Source: an uncultured Schlesneria sp. (GTDB lineage Bacteria > Planctomycetota > Planctomycetia > Planctomycetales > Planctomycetaceae). Taken from it: a DNA stretch of 64,000 nt. The DNA is taken from contig CAIMFH010000201.1 of assembly GCA_903840265.1 (NCBI GenBank), positions 62,001 through 126,000 of the forward strand, in the 5' to 3' direction. Below the pieces are notes generated by a model. The model was not told the origin of the DNA. It searched no databases and saw nothing but the letters and a program-made list of their open reading frames with translations. Shown here one piece after another: positions 1-11,182 of this stretch. The translations under genes and the position numbers were made by a program. Each line of letters begins with the position of its first letter. The stretch's first letter is position 1.

Positions 1-2
1 CT

Positions 3-191
3 CCTGCCAAGCACTATGTGATTCGACTGGCACCAGACTCCATCGATTTCGAAAAGCGAGTCGAAGTCTTGAAAGACGGCAAGAGAATGTGGTTCGGTTT
101 TGCGACACCAGAATCCACCACGATCCTGAACGAGTTGCGAGCTACAGGTGACCGAACGCGATTGCCGCTCGCCGTGCTGGACGTGCAGTAG
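3..191 (+). CDS. C-terminal fragment of a CDS truncated by the window start; unknown product
   Basis: Open frame from nt 3 to TAG at 189-191 (PAKHYVIRLAPDSIDFEKRVEVLKDGKRMWFGFATPESTTILNELRATGDRTRLPLAVLDVQ*), followed by a strong terminator. Confidence 0.6.
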   Translation, partial: PAKHYVIRLAPDSIDFEKRVEVLKDGKRMWFGFATPESTTILNELRATGDRTRLPLAVLDVQ

Positions 192-258
192 CACCCCGCA
201 TCAGAGAATTGGCAACGGCCGCACGACGAGATTGGTGTCGATCAAGTCGATGAATTGA

Positions 259-295
259 AACAGCCCGCTGCATAATTTGCAGCGGGCTGTTCTCA
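259..295 (+). terminator. Hairpin terminator
   Basis: AACAGCCCGCTGCA-taatt-TGCAGCGGGCTGTT, perfect 14-bp stem, then tctcatt. Confidence 0.75.
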
Positions 296-413
296 TTCAT
301 TTCGCATCAATCAGGAGTGTTTAGAGCCCATCCCACCTAACTGTGGCGTCCCGCGAGAGGATTCCCACTGTGTCTAACCCATGTTTCAACGCGACACGGA
401 AGTGCGACCCGCG

Positions 414-1733
414 CTAGATGACTCGCGTCAGACCTGGCACGGCGATTGGGTAAGACCCATCTTCGCGCGGCATGACTGGGGGATCGGCGTCGAACGAAAA
501 ATTCTTCGGCATCAAGCTGATGTTCGAATTGATCGCCGCATCCCAGGTGAGTTCCTTACCAGAGTAAGTACACATCCGGCCCAGGATCGACGTCATCGAA
601 CTGTGGGCACCGTTGTCGGCTTCGTTGTATTCCAAGCCCTTGCGGATCGCGGCTGCCAGGTCGTCGTGTTCGACCTGGTAAGGATCCTTGTGGTTTCCTT
701 CGAACCGATAGGCAGAACCAGCGAACGGCATCACTTGACCACCGGGGTTCGCATTCCCTTTGGTCCCGTGAACGAACTCGCTGACGCTGTTCCACGTGTT
801 CGGGATGTGGCGGCATTGGCTGTACATGCGGCTGCCGTCTTTGTACTCGAACTCGACATAGTGATGGTCGTAGATCTCACCATATTTCTTATCGGTGCGG
901 ACCTGGCGACCACCCATGCCGTTCGCCTTCACCGGATGGCCTTGCTTCACCCAGTTCCCGACATCCAGGTTATGGATGTGTTGCTCACAGATGTGATCGC
1001 CGCACAGCCAGTTGTAGTAGTACCAGTTTCGCATCTGGTACTCCATTTCGCTCTTGGCCTGTTCTCGCTTGATGCGTGGATCCCAGACGCCGCCGCCGTT
1101 CCAGTAAACTCGCATGGCCATTACGTCGCCAATTGCGCCATCGTGAATTCGTTGAATCGCTTCGAGGTACGGGGCCTGGTGATGGCGTTGCAGGCCGACA
1201 CCAACTTTCAGCTTCTTTTCCTTGGCGATCTTGTTCGCTTCCAGAACCTGCCGAACGCCCGGGGCATCGACTGCAACCGGCTTTTCCATGAAGATGTTCT
1301 TGCCGGCTTTGACCGCGTATTCGAAGTGAATTGGTCGGAAGCCAGGAGGTGTCGCCAACAGCACCAGATCCACACCGCTGTCAATCACCTTCTGATAGGC
1401 GTCGAATCCGGTGAAGATCTTCTCAGGAGAAACCTGCACGCGATCAGACTTGTCCCCGAGTCCACCCTTCACGCCTTGCAGAACGTTGCGAGCGTTGTCT
1501 TCGAAGGCATCTCCCACGGCAACCAGCTTGACGTTCCCGTTCGTCGACAGTGCCTGAGTCGCAGCCCCGGTTCCACGACCGCCGCAGCCCACCAGCCCGA
1601 TCTTAATCGTGTCATCGCCACTGGCATAGACCGAACTATTCAATCCCAACGTTCCCAAGGCAGTCGTACCAAGTGCGACAACTGAGGACGTCTTCAGAAA
1701 ATCACGTCGAGTGGACTCTGCGGAATGATCCAT
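414..1733 (-). CDS. Gfo/Idh/MocA family oxidoreductase with Tat signal
   Basis: MDHSAESTRRDFLKTSSVVALGTTALG Tat leader; IKIGLVGCGGRGTGA Rossmann motif; MEKPVAVD motif. Start trimmed from the track start at 1781. Confidence 0.9.
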   Translation of the reverse strand: MDHSAESTRRDFLKTSSVVALGTTALGTLGLNSSVYASGDDTIKIGLVGCGGRGTGAATQALSTNGNVKLVAVGDAFEDNARNVLQGVKGGLGDKSDRVQVSPEKIFTGFDAYQKVIDSGVDLVLLATPPGFRPIHFEYAVKAGKNIFMEKPVAVDAPGVRQVLEANKIAKEKKLKVGVGLQRHHQAPYLEAIQRIHDGAIGDVMAMRVYWNGGGVWDPRIKREQAKSEMEYQMRNWYYYNWLCGDHICEQHIHNLDVGNWVKQGHPVKANGMGGRQVRTDKKYGEIYDHHYVEFEYKDGSRMYSQCRHIPNTWNSVSEFVHGTKGNANPGGQVMPFAGSAYRFEGNHKDPYQVEHDDLAAAIRKGLEYNEADNGAHSSMTSILGRMCTYSGKELTWDAAINSNISLMPKNFSFDADPPVMPREDGSYPIAVPGLTRVI

Positions 1734-1847
1734 GAGGTTTCTCCAGGCGATGTAGGGCAAAGCAGGACGACAACGATTCAATCAACTTCAGGCAAATCAG
1801 CGGTCTCGAACATCAAGGTGTATCTAGCGAAGGGCCAGAGCCAAAGT

Positions 1848-2981
1848 CTATTCGTCGATCGTAACGCGTTCGCGGGCGTCACTCGGCAGAACGGCATCCA
1901 ATTGCAAGTTCTTTCGCTCTTCAGCAGAAGGAGGCTGCATCGGACGAATGACTCGAAATCCAACAAACAAAGCGTCGGTCATGTACCAGGCACTCTTGGG
2001 GAGTTGAGGATCCTGTTCTTTCCACTCAGGGTCGGAAGCAAGACGAGTCGCACTGCGAGCCTTATCCGCTTCAAACTTCCAAGACCCACCGCGAGCAACT
2101 CGTGGATACTCAGTATCGGGCTGACAGATGGGGAACACTGCAACTTTATCGGCTGGAAATTTCGCATAGAAATCAGGCTCGTACTTGTCCTGAACCCATT
2201 CTGCGACGTTGCCATGCATATCGTACAGACCCCACGGATTGGGCTTCTTCTTGCCAACAGGATGATATTTTGCCTTCCCATCCTCTTCGCTGTTGCTGTT
2301 GCCTGCAAACCAAGCGTAGTCTCCGAGCTTTTCGGGATCATCCCCGAACGAGTAAGCAGTCGTCGTTCCAGCGCGACAGGCGTATTCCCATTCCGCTTCT
2401 GTTGGCAAGCGGTGGTAATGGCCGGTCTTCGCGGATAACCACTCGCAGTACTTTTTTGCAGCATGCTGAGTCATACAGATCGCGGGAAAGCCACCGTCCT
2501 TGCCCATGCCGAAAGACATGTCCGTGTACGGAGGTGTGGGCTTGGTGATCGCATCGGCCTTCTTATCCAGCGGCGTGGCCTTGATGCTCTGGAACTTGCG
2601 CAGCTTGCTGTCCATCAATAGCGACCAGAGTTCAAACTCTTCCCAGGTCACTTCGTGCTTCGCCATCCAGAACGGCTCGATCTTCACCTTATGCTGAGGC
2701 CCCTCGTCATCAGCGCGACCTTTTTCACCCGCAGGGCTGCCCATCAGCAGTTCACCACCGGGAATTGGCACCATGTCGAAGGCGACTTCGGTGTTGGAGA
2801 TCTTCTGCGTGTAGGCCTTCATGTCCGCAGCCGACTTTGGAGCGTCTTCAGCAGCCATCGCGACCGAAGCGCCGAATGCCAAGGCAGCACCCAGAAACAT
2901 CTGCCCTTGAAGAACAGGCAGGAGAGAGCGTAGGCTCAATCGTGGTGCGATGGTTCCACGAGACTGATTGATTTGCGTCAT
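1848..2981 (-). CDS. Formylglycine-generating-enzyme/SUMF1-like domain protein, probably exported
   Basis: [86 protein letters not shown]. Alternative start at 2900. Confidence 0.88.
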   Translation of the reverse strand: MTQINQSRGTIAPRLSLRSLLPVLQGQMFLGAALAFGASVAMAAEDAPKSAADMKAYTQKISNTEVAFDMVPIPGGELLMGSPAGEKGRADDEGPQHKVKIEPFWMAKHEVTWEEFELWSLLMDSKLRKFQSIKATPLDKKADAITKPTPPYTDMSFGMGKDGGFPAICMTQHAAKKYCEWLSAKTGHYHRLPTEAEWEYACRAGTTTAYSFGDDPEKLGDYAWFAGNSNSEEDGKAKYHPVGKKKPNPWGLYDMHGNVAEWVQDKYEPDFYAKFPADKVAVFPICQPDTEYPRVARGGSWKFEADKARSATRLASDPEWKEQDPQLPKSAWYMTDALFVGFRVIRPMQPPSAEERKNLQLDAVLPSDARERVTIDE

Positions 2982-4050
2982 GACAACACGTTCTGAGATA
3001 AAGATCATTCGGTACGGACACCCACGGCAGAGGCGTCGATTCGCCTCACTCTTCGTGATGACATTCGGCCTCCTCTGGCACACTACGATCACCAAAGCGC
3101 AAACGCTGGAGCGATTTGAATTCCACGAGCCGCACTTGGGGACGATCGTCGATGTGACACTATACGCCCCTGATCAGACTGCCGCAAATGATTCTGCACG
3201 AGCAGCCTACGTTCGCATCGAAGAACTCAACCGGATTCTCAGCGATTACAATCCCGACAGCGAAGTGATGCGATTGTGTCGCACTGCCGGTAGCGGTCAA
3301 GCCATTGGTGTCAGTCCTGAGCTATTCGAAGTCCTGGCGAAATCGGTCGAGTTTGCCAAGGCTTCTGACGGAGCTTTTGATGTCACAATCGCCCCCGTCA
3401 TTAAGCTCTGGCGAGTCGCACGCCGCGAGAAGAAGCTTCCGTCCGCCGCCGATCTTGCCGCCGCCCGGTCGCTGGTCGACTGGACCCAAATTCGCCTCGA
3501 CCCCCAGAAACGAACCGTCCAACTCGCCAAACAGGGAATGCTGCTGGATTTCGGGGGGATTGCCAAAGGATATATCGCCGATCAGGCGCGAACGGTCTTG
3601 GCGAAACGCGGCATTAACAGTTGCCTCATTTCAGTCGCTGGCGACATCGCAGCCGGAGACGCTCCGCCAGGACGCGATGGCTGGCGAATTGGAATCGCAC
3701 CGCTCGACAAACCGGATGGCGAACCCAGCCGCTATCTTCGGCTGGTCAATTGTTCTGTGTCGACGGCCGGGGATGCGTTCCAGTTTGTCGAAATCGGCGG
3801 CACCCGGTACTCACATATCGTCGATCCCAAGACGGGTATTGGACTCACCAACCGGATCAGCGTCACGGTCATCGCTTCGCAAGGGGTGATGGCGGACGGA
3901 TTGGATACAACGGCGAGTATTTTAGGAGTCGATCGCGGCCTGAAGTTGATCGAGCAAACCAAAGGGGCGGTCGGTCTAATCGCCGTTGCCAACGACACTG
4001 GTGTCGCCGTCGTGGAATCCGCTGGCTTCGAGAAGTACGTCGTGAAATAG
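2980..4050 (+). CDS. apbE: FAD:protein FMN transferase (ApbE family)
   Basis: [51 protein letters not shown]. Alternative start 3058. Confidence 0.9.
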   Translation: MTTRSEIKIIRYGHPRQRRRFASLFVMTFGLLWHTTITKAQTLERFEFHEPHLGTIVDVTLYAPDQTAANDSARAAYVRIEELNRILSDYNPDSEVMRLCRTAGSGQAIGVSPELFEVLAKSVEFAKASDGAFDVTIAPVIKLWRVARREKKLPSAADLAAARSLVDWTQIRLDPQKRTVQLAKQGMLLDFGGIAKGYIADQARTVLAKRGINSCLISVAGDIAAGDAPPGRDGWRIGIAPLDKPDGEPSRYLRLVNCSVSTAGDAFQFVEIGGTRYSHIVDPKTGIGLTNRISVTVIASQGVMADGLDTTASILGVDRGLKLIEQTKGAVGLIAVANDTGVAVVESAGFEKYVVK

Positions 4051-4063
4051 TTGCTGCTGGCAC

Positions 4064-5485
4064 CTACTTGCCAATGCAGAACTTGCTGAAGACTCGATCA
4101 AGAATATCATCCGTGTAGATGACGCCAAGAATATGACCCAGATGGTCCAGCGCATCGCGGATGTCGACCGCAATTAGTTCATCTCCGACGGATTCAATTC
4201 CCGCAGACTCCTCAGCGCGTCTTAACGCTTCGACGACACCCTCAAGGCTTTCCCGGCATCTTGCCGCGGTCATGCCGAGCCATTGCCTTGCTGTGCCGTG
4301 CGAAGTCGCGAGGGATTCTCGCAGCATGTCCGCTAGCCGATCAAAGCCTGCCCCTGTCACAGCGCTCACTTCCGGACTGTCGCTGCCATTCGAATCGATT
4401 TCAATCGACGACGCACCTTCCTCACGCAACCACATCTCCGCATCAGGTCGATCAGCCTGTGTCTGAACACGGACACACGCCCGAGCGTACTGACGCGTCT
4501 GTTCGAAGAGCAAATTATCTTCTTCTCGACGGCTGGCGGGAAGATTGGCTGCGGAACACCAGACAATAAGGTCTGCTCCCTCCACCTGTTCAGACCGATG
4601 CAGTTGCGCAGCCCGAGCAATCTGCTCTGCCCCATCTTCCCAGCCCGCGGTATCGATCAGGTCGAATGCAATTCCCGCCCATTCCACAGGAAATTGCAGG
4701 AAGTCTCGAGTTGTCCCTTCATGGGGTGATACCAATGCGGACTGACTCGCGGTCAAGCGGTTGAACAATGTGCTCTTGCCCGCATTCGGTAGACCGGCCA
4801 GTACGACACTAATTCTTGTTCGCGACTGCATGCGACTGGATGATTGCTGCAGCAAATCCTCGACGAAGCGAAGTGCCGTCGCGATTCGGCCCAACAATTC
4901 GCACCGCGACACGAACTCGATGTCTTCCTCGATAAAGTCCAGCCCCGCTTCCAGATCCGCCAATAACTCCAGCAGATCGTGGCGGAGAGCTGACAGCCGA
5001 CCCGACAGCCCACCGGCCAATTGCGCCAGCGCAGCCTGGAGTTCGTGATGATCGTGCGCGTCGATCACGCCCAGGACAGCCTCTGCCTGCAGCAGATCCA
5101 GCTTACCGGCCAGGAAAGCCCGCAACGTAAACTCACCCGCTCGAGCGGGGCGTACTCCTCGACGGTGAAGTGAAGACAAGACCGCCTCCAAAAGTGGAGG
5201 GGAGCCTGGGAGATGAAGTTCAACCAGAGGTTGGCCGGTATAGCTCCGGCGGTTCGGCCAATCGTGAACGTCAACGGCAATCGGGGCGCGTTCGCTGACA
5301 TTGATCAGCTGGCCCGAATGAACCATTGCGACTCGAGCAGTCCGCCACGCATCGTCGTCATCGGGCCTAAACCAGCCCGCCAGAACCGGACGGATCCTCG
5401 GCCCCGAGATCCGCACGATCCCTCGATATGCCGAACCTGGCGCGGAGGCCAGGGCCACGATGGTGTCATCCAGCGACAGATCCAT
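4064..5485 (-). CDS. mnmE: tRNA modification GTPase MnmE (TrmE)
   Basis: GLPNAGKSTLFNRL G1, EGTTRD, DTAGWED, C-terminal FSKFCIGK. Confidence 0.96.
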   Translation of the reverse strand: MDLSLDDTIVALASAPGSAYRGIVRISGPRIRPVLAGWFRPDDDDAWRTARVAMVHSGQLINVSERAPIAVDVHDWPNRRSYTGQPLVELHLPGSPPLLEAVLSSLHRRGVRPARAGEFTLRAFLAGKLDLLQAEAVLGVIDAHDHHELQAALAQLAGGLSGRLSALRHDLLELLADLEAGLDFIEEDIEFVSRCELLGRIATALRFVEDLLQQSSSRMQSRTRISVVLAGLPNAGKSTLFNRLTASQSALVSPHEGTTRDFLQFPVEWAGIAFDLIDTAGWEDGAEQIARAAQLHRSEQVEGADLIVWCSAANLPASRREEDNLLFEQTRQYARACVRVQTQADRPDAEMWLREEGASSIEIDSNGSDSPEVSAVTGAGFDRLADMLRESLATSHGTARQWLGMTAARCRESLEGVVEALRRAEESAGIESVGDELIAVDIRDALDHLGHILGVIYTDDILDRVFSKFCIGK

Positions 5486-5493
5486 CGATCAAC

Positions 5494-7509
5494 CTATCGC
5501 TTGCCTTTCTTCTTCTTGTTCTTGCTGTTGTCATCACTAATGCTGTTGCCACTCTTATCCGTACGCCGAAGGGCAGTATCCTTATCCGCTGCTTCCTGCC
5601 ACTTCTGCCACATTGCTAGCCAAGCGGAAGGTTTCTTGGACGGGGCTGGGTTGCCGGGGACGCCGACCAGGACGGGTGGCGGATTCAAGGCCGCCGCCTT
5701 TGCCCTTTTTTCGAAGATCCAGCGTTCGGTCATACTCCAGATGTTTGTCGAGATGAAGTACAGGCACAGTCCGGCCGGAACGCGGTAGAACGTCGCCCCC
5801 ATCACGAACATCATGATGTTCATCATCTTGTATTGCGCGGCCTGTTCTTCATTCTGTGGCGGCGGCATCGTCAACTTCTGATGGAGCATCATGAAGCCAA
5901 TCGAAATACACGGCAGCAAGTTGAATTCGGTCCAGCCCAGGAAAGGGACCGCGAACGGCAACTTGAACAGTGCATCCGGCGATGCCAGGTTCTGGAACCA
6001 TAGGAATGGCTCCATCCGCAGGTCGATCGAACTGCTTAGCGAGCGATACAGAGCGATGAAGATTGGCAACTGCAGCATCATCGGCAAGCAACCTCCCAGC
6101 ATCATCTTTGATTGCTCGGCAACAAGTTCCTGCGACGCTTTAAGGTACTCTTCCGTATTCTTACCGTGCCGCGCTTCCAGTTCTTTCTGCCGGGCCTGAA
6201 TCTTCGGCTGCAGCTCTTTCATTTTTGCCGAGTGAGCCGCCTGATGCTTCGACAAAGGAATCAGGCAGGTTCGAACGGCAATCGTCAAACAGATAATTGC
6301 CAAACCATAGCTTAGACCCATTGCATGGAACGAATTGAGGATCCAGAGCATCCCGCGGCAGATCGTATCGAACCATCCGTAGTCCATGAGGGCGGCTGCC
6401 GAGACTTGTGCCAGCAACTGCTGTCGCTTGGGGCCGGCATACAGGGTGTACTCGTGCTCGATAGAACCATGGGCCGGAACGGTGAAGTCCTTCGATGCCA
6501 GGTCGACAGAGATATCGCTGTAAGCAACTGTCTTCTTGTTTTCCGAGACCGTGACGCCTTGAGATTTGGCCACCGTTCGTTGCTTAACCTGATTTTCACC
6601 TGGCAACAGCAATGTGGCGAAGTAGGCGACATCGACACCGATGTACTTGATCGGCCGCTCCCAGATCAGTTGCGTTTTCGCATTCTCTTTTTTCACGACA
6701 TCCGTCGCGCTCAGCTTGCTGTCGTCAACGGTCGCACCATCGTCGCGCAAGAACCCCATCCGAATGTCGCGGTACTTATAGGCGTTCTGTGCATCTTCGA
6801 GCGGAATGCCTGTCGGGCCATGCAAGACGTAAGAAACAGGTTTGGCGTCATCGGACAGATTCTTCAGCTTGACTGTCATGAAGACCTTGTAGCCTTCAGC
6901 AAAGTTATCACGAACACCAGGCTGCTTTTGTTCTTCGGCCGTCAATCGGCGCAAGCGGAATTTCTTCGTGAGTTCCCAGATGTTGTCAGGAGACGTTAAA
7001 CGAAATGTGACCGAGTCCGCTGTTTGATCTGCGACTTCCCAGTTGGCATGATCGACCGATTGACCGTTCAAGACCTGGTCGATGGCAGGGACCTGTAATT
7101 CCATGGTTCGGCGATCCGTGAATGGATCACTTCCCAGAATCTTCAATCGCTGTCCACGATGGCCAAATGCCGGGTAGCGTTTCACATCGGTCAGTTCAAT
7201 GGAATCAATACTGGCGCCTTCGGTACTAAAGTTGGCAGCCAGAAAGAATTCATCCAGTTTCGCTGCATCTTCCTCATCCTTCTGCGGACCAATCCAGATC
7301 GATCGCGAAGGGTGTCGAGTCAGTCTTGGTGCTCCCTTTGACGGATTCAGCGCATCGGCGGGCTCTTCATCTTCTGACACGACTGATGCGGGAAGCTTCG
7401 GTGCCACCACGGGCGGTGGCGGGAACAAGACCGGAACCAGGAAGTGCATCCAGCCGATCCACATCAACATGGAAACCGTGAAGAAAACCAAAAACCGCCG
7501 CTGATCCAT
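5494..7509 (-). CDS. yidC: Membrane protein insertase YidC
   Basis: N-terminal TM, large periplasmic domain, PLSKHQAAHSAKMKELQPKIQ, GGCLPMMLQLPIFIALYRSL; adjacent to mnmE. Confidence 0.96.
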   Translation of the reverse strand: MDQRRFLVFFTVSMLMWIGWMHFLVPVLFPPPPVVAPKLPASVVSEDEEPADALNPSKGAPRLTRHPSRSIWIGPQKDEEDAAKLDEFFLAANFSTEGASIDSIELTDVKRYPAFGHRGQRLKILGSDPFTDRRTMELQVPAIDQVLNGQSVDHANWEVADQTADSVTFRLTSPDNIWELTKKFRLRRLTAEEQKQPGVRDNFAEGYKVFMTVKLKNLSDDAKPVSYVLHGPTGIPLEDAQNAYKYRDIRMGFLRDDGATVDDSKLSATDVVKKENAKTQLIWERPIKYIGVDVAYFATLLLPGENQVKQRTVAKSQGVTVSENKKTVAYSDISVDLASKDFTVPAHGSIEHEYTLYAGPKRQQLLAQVSAAALMDYGWFDTICRGMLWILNSFHAMGLSYGLAIICLTIAVRTCLIPLSKHQAAHSAKMKELQPKIQARQKELEARHGKNTEEYLKASQELVAEQSKMMLGGCLPMMLQLPIFIALYRSLSSSIDLRMEPFLWFQNLASPDALFKLPFAVPFLGWTEFNLLPCISIGFMMLHQKLTMPPPQNEEQAAQYKMMNIMMFVMGATFYRVPAGLCLYFISTNIWSMTERWIFEKRAKAAALNPPPVLVGVPGNPAPSKKPSAWLAMWQKWQEAADKDTALRRTDKSGNSISDDNSKNKKKKGKR

Positions 7510-7633
7510 GCTGATCTCGTTCGCTTAATCGCGCTACCAAAACTTCGGTAGCAAAGTGCTTAAAGACGCGTCGTTGCGTTCATCGGAACGTTGCGTCAGG
7601 CAGAAACAATGCCAAGGCCAACTCACCCGCTGC

Positions 7634-8401
7634 TTATCGCCCATCTTTCAGGCGGTCGCCCAGGAAGTTGTCGAGGTCGGGGATGTCATAAATCTTCTGG
7701 GCCGTCTTGTTGAAATCGTATGCGACCCGCTTAAATTCGACGGTATTCCCATTCAGAACGACGTAGGACGATCTCGGATCACCATTTCTGGGTTGTCCGA
7801 CGGAGCCGACATTGATCAAAACCTTCTTCGCCCCCAACTCATACTTGAAGTCGATCTCTTCGGGGGCCAGAAAATTCAGGTCTTCGGTAAAGACGCCGGG
7901 GATGTGAGTATGCCCCTGAAAACAGTATTGCTCGACCAGCGAGAAGATGCGTTCCATCTTGCGCTGGTTGTAAATATCTTCAGGAAAGACATATTCGTTC
8001 AATGGGTTTCGAGCAGAACCATGCACGAACAGAAACTTCGGTTCACGGTGAACACGGGGCAGTTCGCCCAGAAATTCCCACCGTCGGTCAGCCGCTGAAC
8101 CTGTGCCCGCTTCCAGTTGCCGTCGGGTCCAGAACACGGCCCGTTCAGCACTGGCATTGAACCCTTCCGGATCGAATAGCGCAGCCTGATCATGATTGCC
8201 AAGCAAGCACATGTTGGTAGACATCACTTTGTCGATACATTCGCAGGGGTTGGGACCGTACCCAATAATGTCACCCAGGCAATAGATCTCTGTAATCCCC
8301 AACCCGCGAATGTCTGCCAGGACCGCCTCGAAAGCTTCCAAGTTGGCGTGGATATCACTGATGATCGCGCGCAACGCAGGTTCCTCAATGCTAAATAGCA
8401 A
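7634..8401 (-). CDS. Metallophosphoesterase family protein
   Basis: [61 protein letters not shown]. Confidence 0.92.
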   Translation of the reverse strand: MLFSIEEPALRAIISDIHANLEAFEAVLADIRGLGITEIYCLGDIIGYGPNPCECIDKVMSTNMCLLGNHDQAALFDPEGFNASAERAVFWTRRQLEAGTGSAADRRWEFLGELPRVHREPKFLFVHGSARNPLNEYVFPEDIYNQRKMERIFSLVEQYCFQGHTHIPGVFTEDLNFLAPEEIDFKYELGAKKVLINVGSVGQPRNGDPRSSYVVLNGNTVEFKRVAYDFNKTAQKIYDIPDLDNFLGDRLKDGR

Positions 8402-8676
8402 CGTAGCCGAGGGATGAATTCTGAGAGCGAACCAGCCAACACGGCTGCTTCAAAAACTACAGAGACAAAACCGGGCCCAAGTACCGACGACTAACCTAAG
8501 TCGATGAATAATACGAATTTTGGAATGATAAGGGCCACAAAACCGCACGGCAAGCATTGACATGGCGGCAGAGGGTCGGCGACGCAGATTTGCGTTGACC
8601 CGACGGCACGGCTACTCTGTCCGTTTCGGTTTATCGACCACGGTTCTTCCTTAAGCCCAGCCTGAGAAAGCCTGTC

Positions 8677-10032
8677 ATGCGTGCCCGGATTGGATTGATT
8701 TCGCTCCCTTTGCTGGTTGTTCTGGTTGGATGCCCGGCCTCGCCCCCAACAACGCCAACTCCTAAAACCCCAACCGCACCTGCCACAACCCCTTCCGCAG
8801 CAACCAATACGACGCAACCCATTGAAGAGGATGCAGTTCCAGAAGATCCTGCACTCATCGCCAAGCTTGAAAAACTGGGAGCAAAAGTCTCGGTCGACGA
8901 AGACAAGCAAGTGACCGAAGTCGATCTCACGTCGGAATCCTTGGATAAGCCCGAGGAAGCGAACGAAGTTTTCGACGATCTGGCCAAATTGACTCACCTG
9001 CGACGAATCGTCGCATTCGGACCCGAAATCCGTAACGATCAAGTTGCCAAGATCGCCGGATTGAAAAACCTCGTCGCCCTTGAACTGATCAACTCCAACA
9101 TCAACGACGGCGGGATTGAGCATCTGGTGGGGCTGACGAAACTCGAAACGCTCTACATCCGTCGCGCCAATCTCACCGACGTCGGCCTGGAAAAACTGTC
9201 GGTACTGAAGAATCTTCAACGCCTGGATCTTCGCTTCACCAACGTGACGAACGCCGGGATGCCGGCAGTCGCCAAGCTTCCCAAGTTGAGAGCCTTAATG
9301 CTCGAAGCCACCAAGGTCAGCGATGCCGGCCTCGAACCACTGACCGAGTTGAAAAACTTGATCAAGTTGAATTTGTGGGGCGAACTCTTCACCAGTGCCG
9401 CAGCCGAACACATCAAGAAGATGACCACGCTGGAGATCCTGGAACTCGACGACACACGCGTTAAAGACGATGGGCTCAAGCAACTGGCTGGCCTGACCAA
9501 GATGCGTGAGTTGTCTCTGGTGCGAACTCGCATCACCAACGAAGGACTCACCGCGCTGAAGGGGATGAAAGAACTGCGTGCCCTGCAACTACGCGACACG
9601 ATGTCGACTGACCCCGGCTTAGAAAACATCGCCGGCCTGACCAATCTGAAAAAACTGGATCTGAGCGAAGGAATTTATGGCGACGACGGGATCAAGCACC
9701 TGGCCGGACTTTCGAACCTCGAAGAGCTGAAGCTGTGGAAGATCCCCGTCAGCAATGAAGGCCTTGGCCCAATCACGGGCCTGACTAAACTGAAAGTCTT
9801 AAACCTGGCCGAATCGCGGATCAACGATGACGGCGTCAAGATGCTGAAGCCACTGGCAGACTTGGAAGAACTGAATCTCAGTATCACGGAAATCACTCCG
9901 GCGACACTTGAGTTCATCCCCGAATTCAAGAAGCTGAAGAAGTTGCTGATCAACAACTGTATTCAGGTCAGTCCAGACGCCAAAGAAACCCTGCAGAAAG
10001 CGATGCCGGGCTTAAAGATCGACGGTCCCTGA
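8677..10032 (+). CDS. Leucine-rich-repeat lipoprotein
   Basis: Lipobox-like LVVLVGC; tandem ~24-aa LRR units (LTKLETLYIRRANLTDVGLEKLSVLKNLQRLDLRFTNVTNAG...). Confidence 0.85.
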   Translation: MRARIGLISLPLLVVLVGCPASPPTTPTPKTPTAPATTPSAATNTTQPIEEDAVPEDPALIAKLEKLGAKVSVDEDKQVTEVDLTSESLDKPEEANEVFDDLAKLTHLRRIVAFGPEIRNDQVAKIAGLKNLVALELINSNINDGGIEHLVGLTKLETLYIRRANLTDVGLEKLSVLKNLQRLDLRFTNVTNAGMPAVAKLPKLRALMLEATKVSDAGLEPLTELKNLIKLNLWGELFTSAAAEHIKKMTTLEILELDDTRVKDDGLKQLAGLTKMRELSLVRTRITNEGLTALKGMKELRALQLRDTMSTDPGLENIAGLTNLKKLDLSEGIYGDDGIKHLAGLSNLEELKLWKIPVSNEGLGPITGLTKLKVLNLAESRINDDGVKMLKPLADLEELNLSITEITPATLEFIPEFKKLKKLLINNCIQVSPDAKETLQKAMPGLKIDGP

Positions 10033-10051
10033 AACGGCGACGCAAATCCGT

Positions 10052-11005
10052 CTACTTGTAGGCGACTTGCTCGTGACGCGGCAGTTCGTTGAGGTTTCGA
10101 ATGCCGAACAGGGACAGAAATCGCGGCGTGGTCCGATAGGTCACGTCGCGAGATTTCCCTGTATTACGCTCCACGGCAACTAACTCGCGGCGTAAGAGTT
10201 GGCGGACAACACCGCTGGAGCCCGGCTTGCCAAGCTGATCGATCTCGGCGGCCGTCAGTGGTTGATGGTAGGCAATCACCGCCAGGACTTCGATCGCCTC
10301 TTGAGAAAGCTTGACCTCTTTCGGCCCCAGCCCATACGTCTTGCGGCGGATGCGTTCAAAGTCTTCCCGCAGAGTCATGCGGTAGCCTCCCTCGGCGAGA
10401 CGGATCTCGTAAGGGCGTCCTTCGCGAGTGTACTGAGCATTCAATCCATCGATCTGCGACTCGATGAACTCCGCTGTGAATTCATCTCGCAGCACACCGA
10501 TCAACTTGCGAGTCGTCAGCGGTTCGCCACCCACGAACAGCAAAGCTTCAAGAATCTCGCGAGGGGTCACAGTACCCGATTTAGGCGCGACCGGTTTTCG
10601 ATTGGTGGCCTGATTCGATAACTGAGTCAGTTCCGCAGTCAACTCTTCAGGACTGATGCGGTCGGCTGCGGGTATCTCGGCCTCTGGGAACGCAGCCAAT
10701 GTGGCGGAGGCAGCTTCAACAGCAGTGGAAGATTCCTGTGTGACGTCGCTCAAACTTTGCGAATCTGAAACCTTCCCCACTTCTGCCTGCACAAACTCCG
10801 CCTCGGGGTCAACCGGAGTCGGTATGGGCGGCAACTCAGCATCGGATGCTTCCAGCACCTCCATAGCCCGCATGTACGCCGCCTCAAGCTCCTCACCAGC
10901 CCAGTCGTCTGCCTCTGAACCAGAGTCCTCGTCAAGTTGTCCCCAGAAAGTGTCTTCACCCGATATATCTTCACCGGAAAGGTCATCTGCGTCGGATGTC
11001 GTCAT
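10052..11005 (-). CDS. scpB: Segregation and condensation protein B with long acidic N-terminal extension
   Basis: EILEALLFVGGEPLTTRKL, LSQEAIEVLAVIAYHQPLTAAEIDQLGKPGSSGVVRQLLRRELV. Confidence 0.9.
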   Translation of the reverse strand: MTTSDADDLSGEDISGEDTFWGQLDEDSGSEADDWAGEELEAAYMRAMEVLEASDAELPPIPTPVDPEAEFVQAEVGKVSDSQSLSDVTQESSTAVEAASATLAAFPEAEIPAADRISPEELTAELTQLSNQATNRKPVAPKSGTVTPREILEALLFVGGEPLTTRKLIGVLRDEFTAEFIESQIDGLNAQYTREGRPYEIRLAEGGYRMTLREDFERIRRKTYGLGPKEVKLSQEAIEVLAVIAYHQPLTAAEIDQLGKPGSSGVVRQLLRRELVAVERNTGKSRDVTYRTTPRFLSLFGIRNLNELPRHEQVAYK

Positions 11006-11182
11006 CGTGGCACCGCTCCTTCCCTGTGTAATAACTGATGGACTGGGCGGGAAGGATAGATCTGATCAGGAAAACGGGTCAATACCGATGCTCCCGACAG
11101 AGCGCACGAGCACTGGAATGACCTACCTGCCTGCCACAAGTGATCGACGATCCGAACGATTGAGGCTCGTCTCTAGCTAAGC

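Noticed and set aside
381-1685. 434-aa + strand ORF
   Set aside because: Antisense shadow of the clear Gfo/Idh/MocA gene on the minus strand; no recognisable protein features
8491-9219. 242-aa minus-strand ORF
   Set aside because: Antisense to the LRR gene; low-complexity GCGRCGWGFRSWRCWGRG composition is a by-product of the opposite strand
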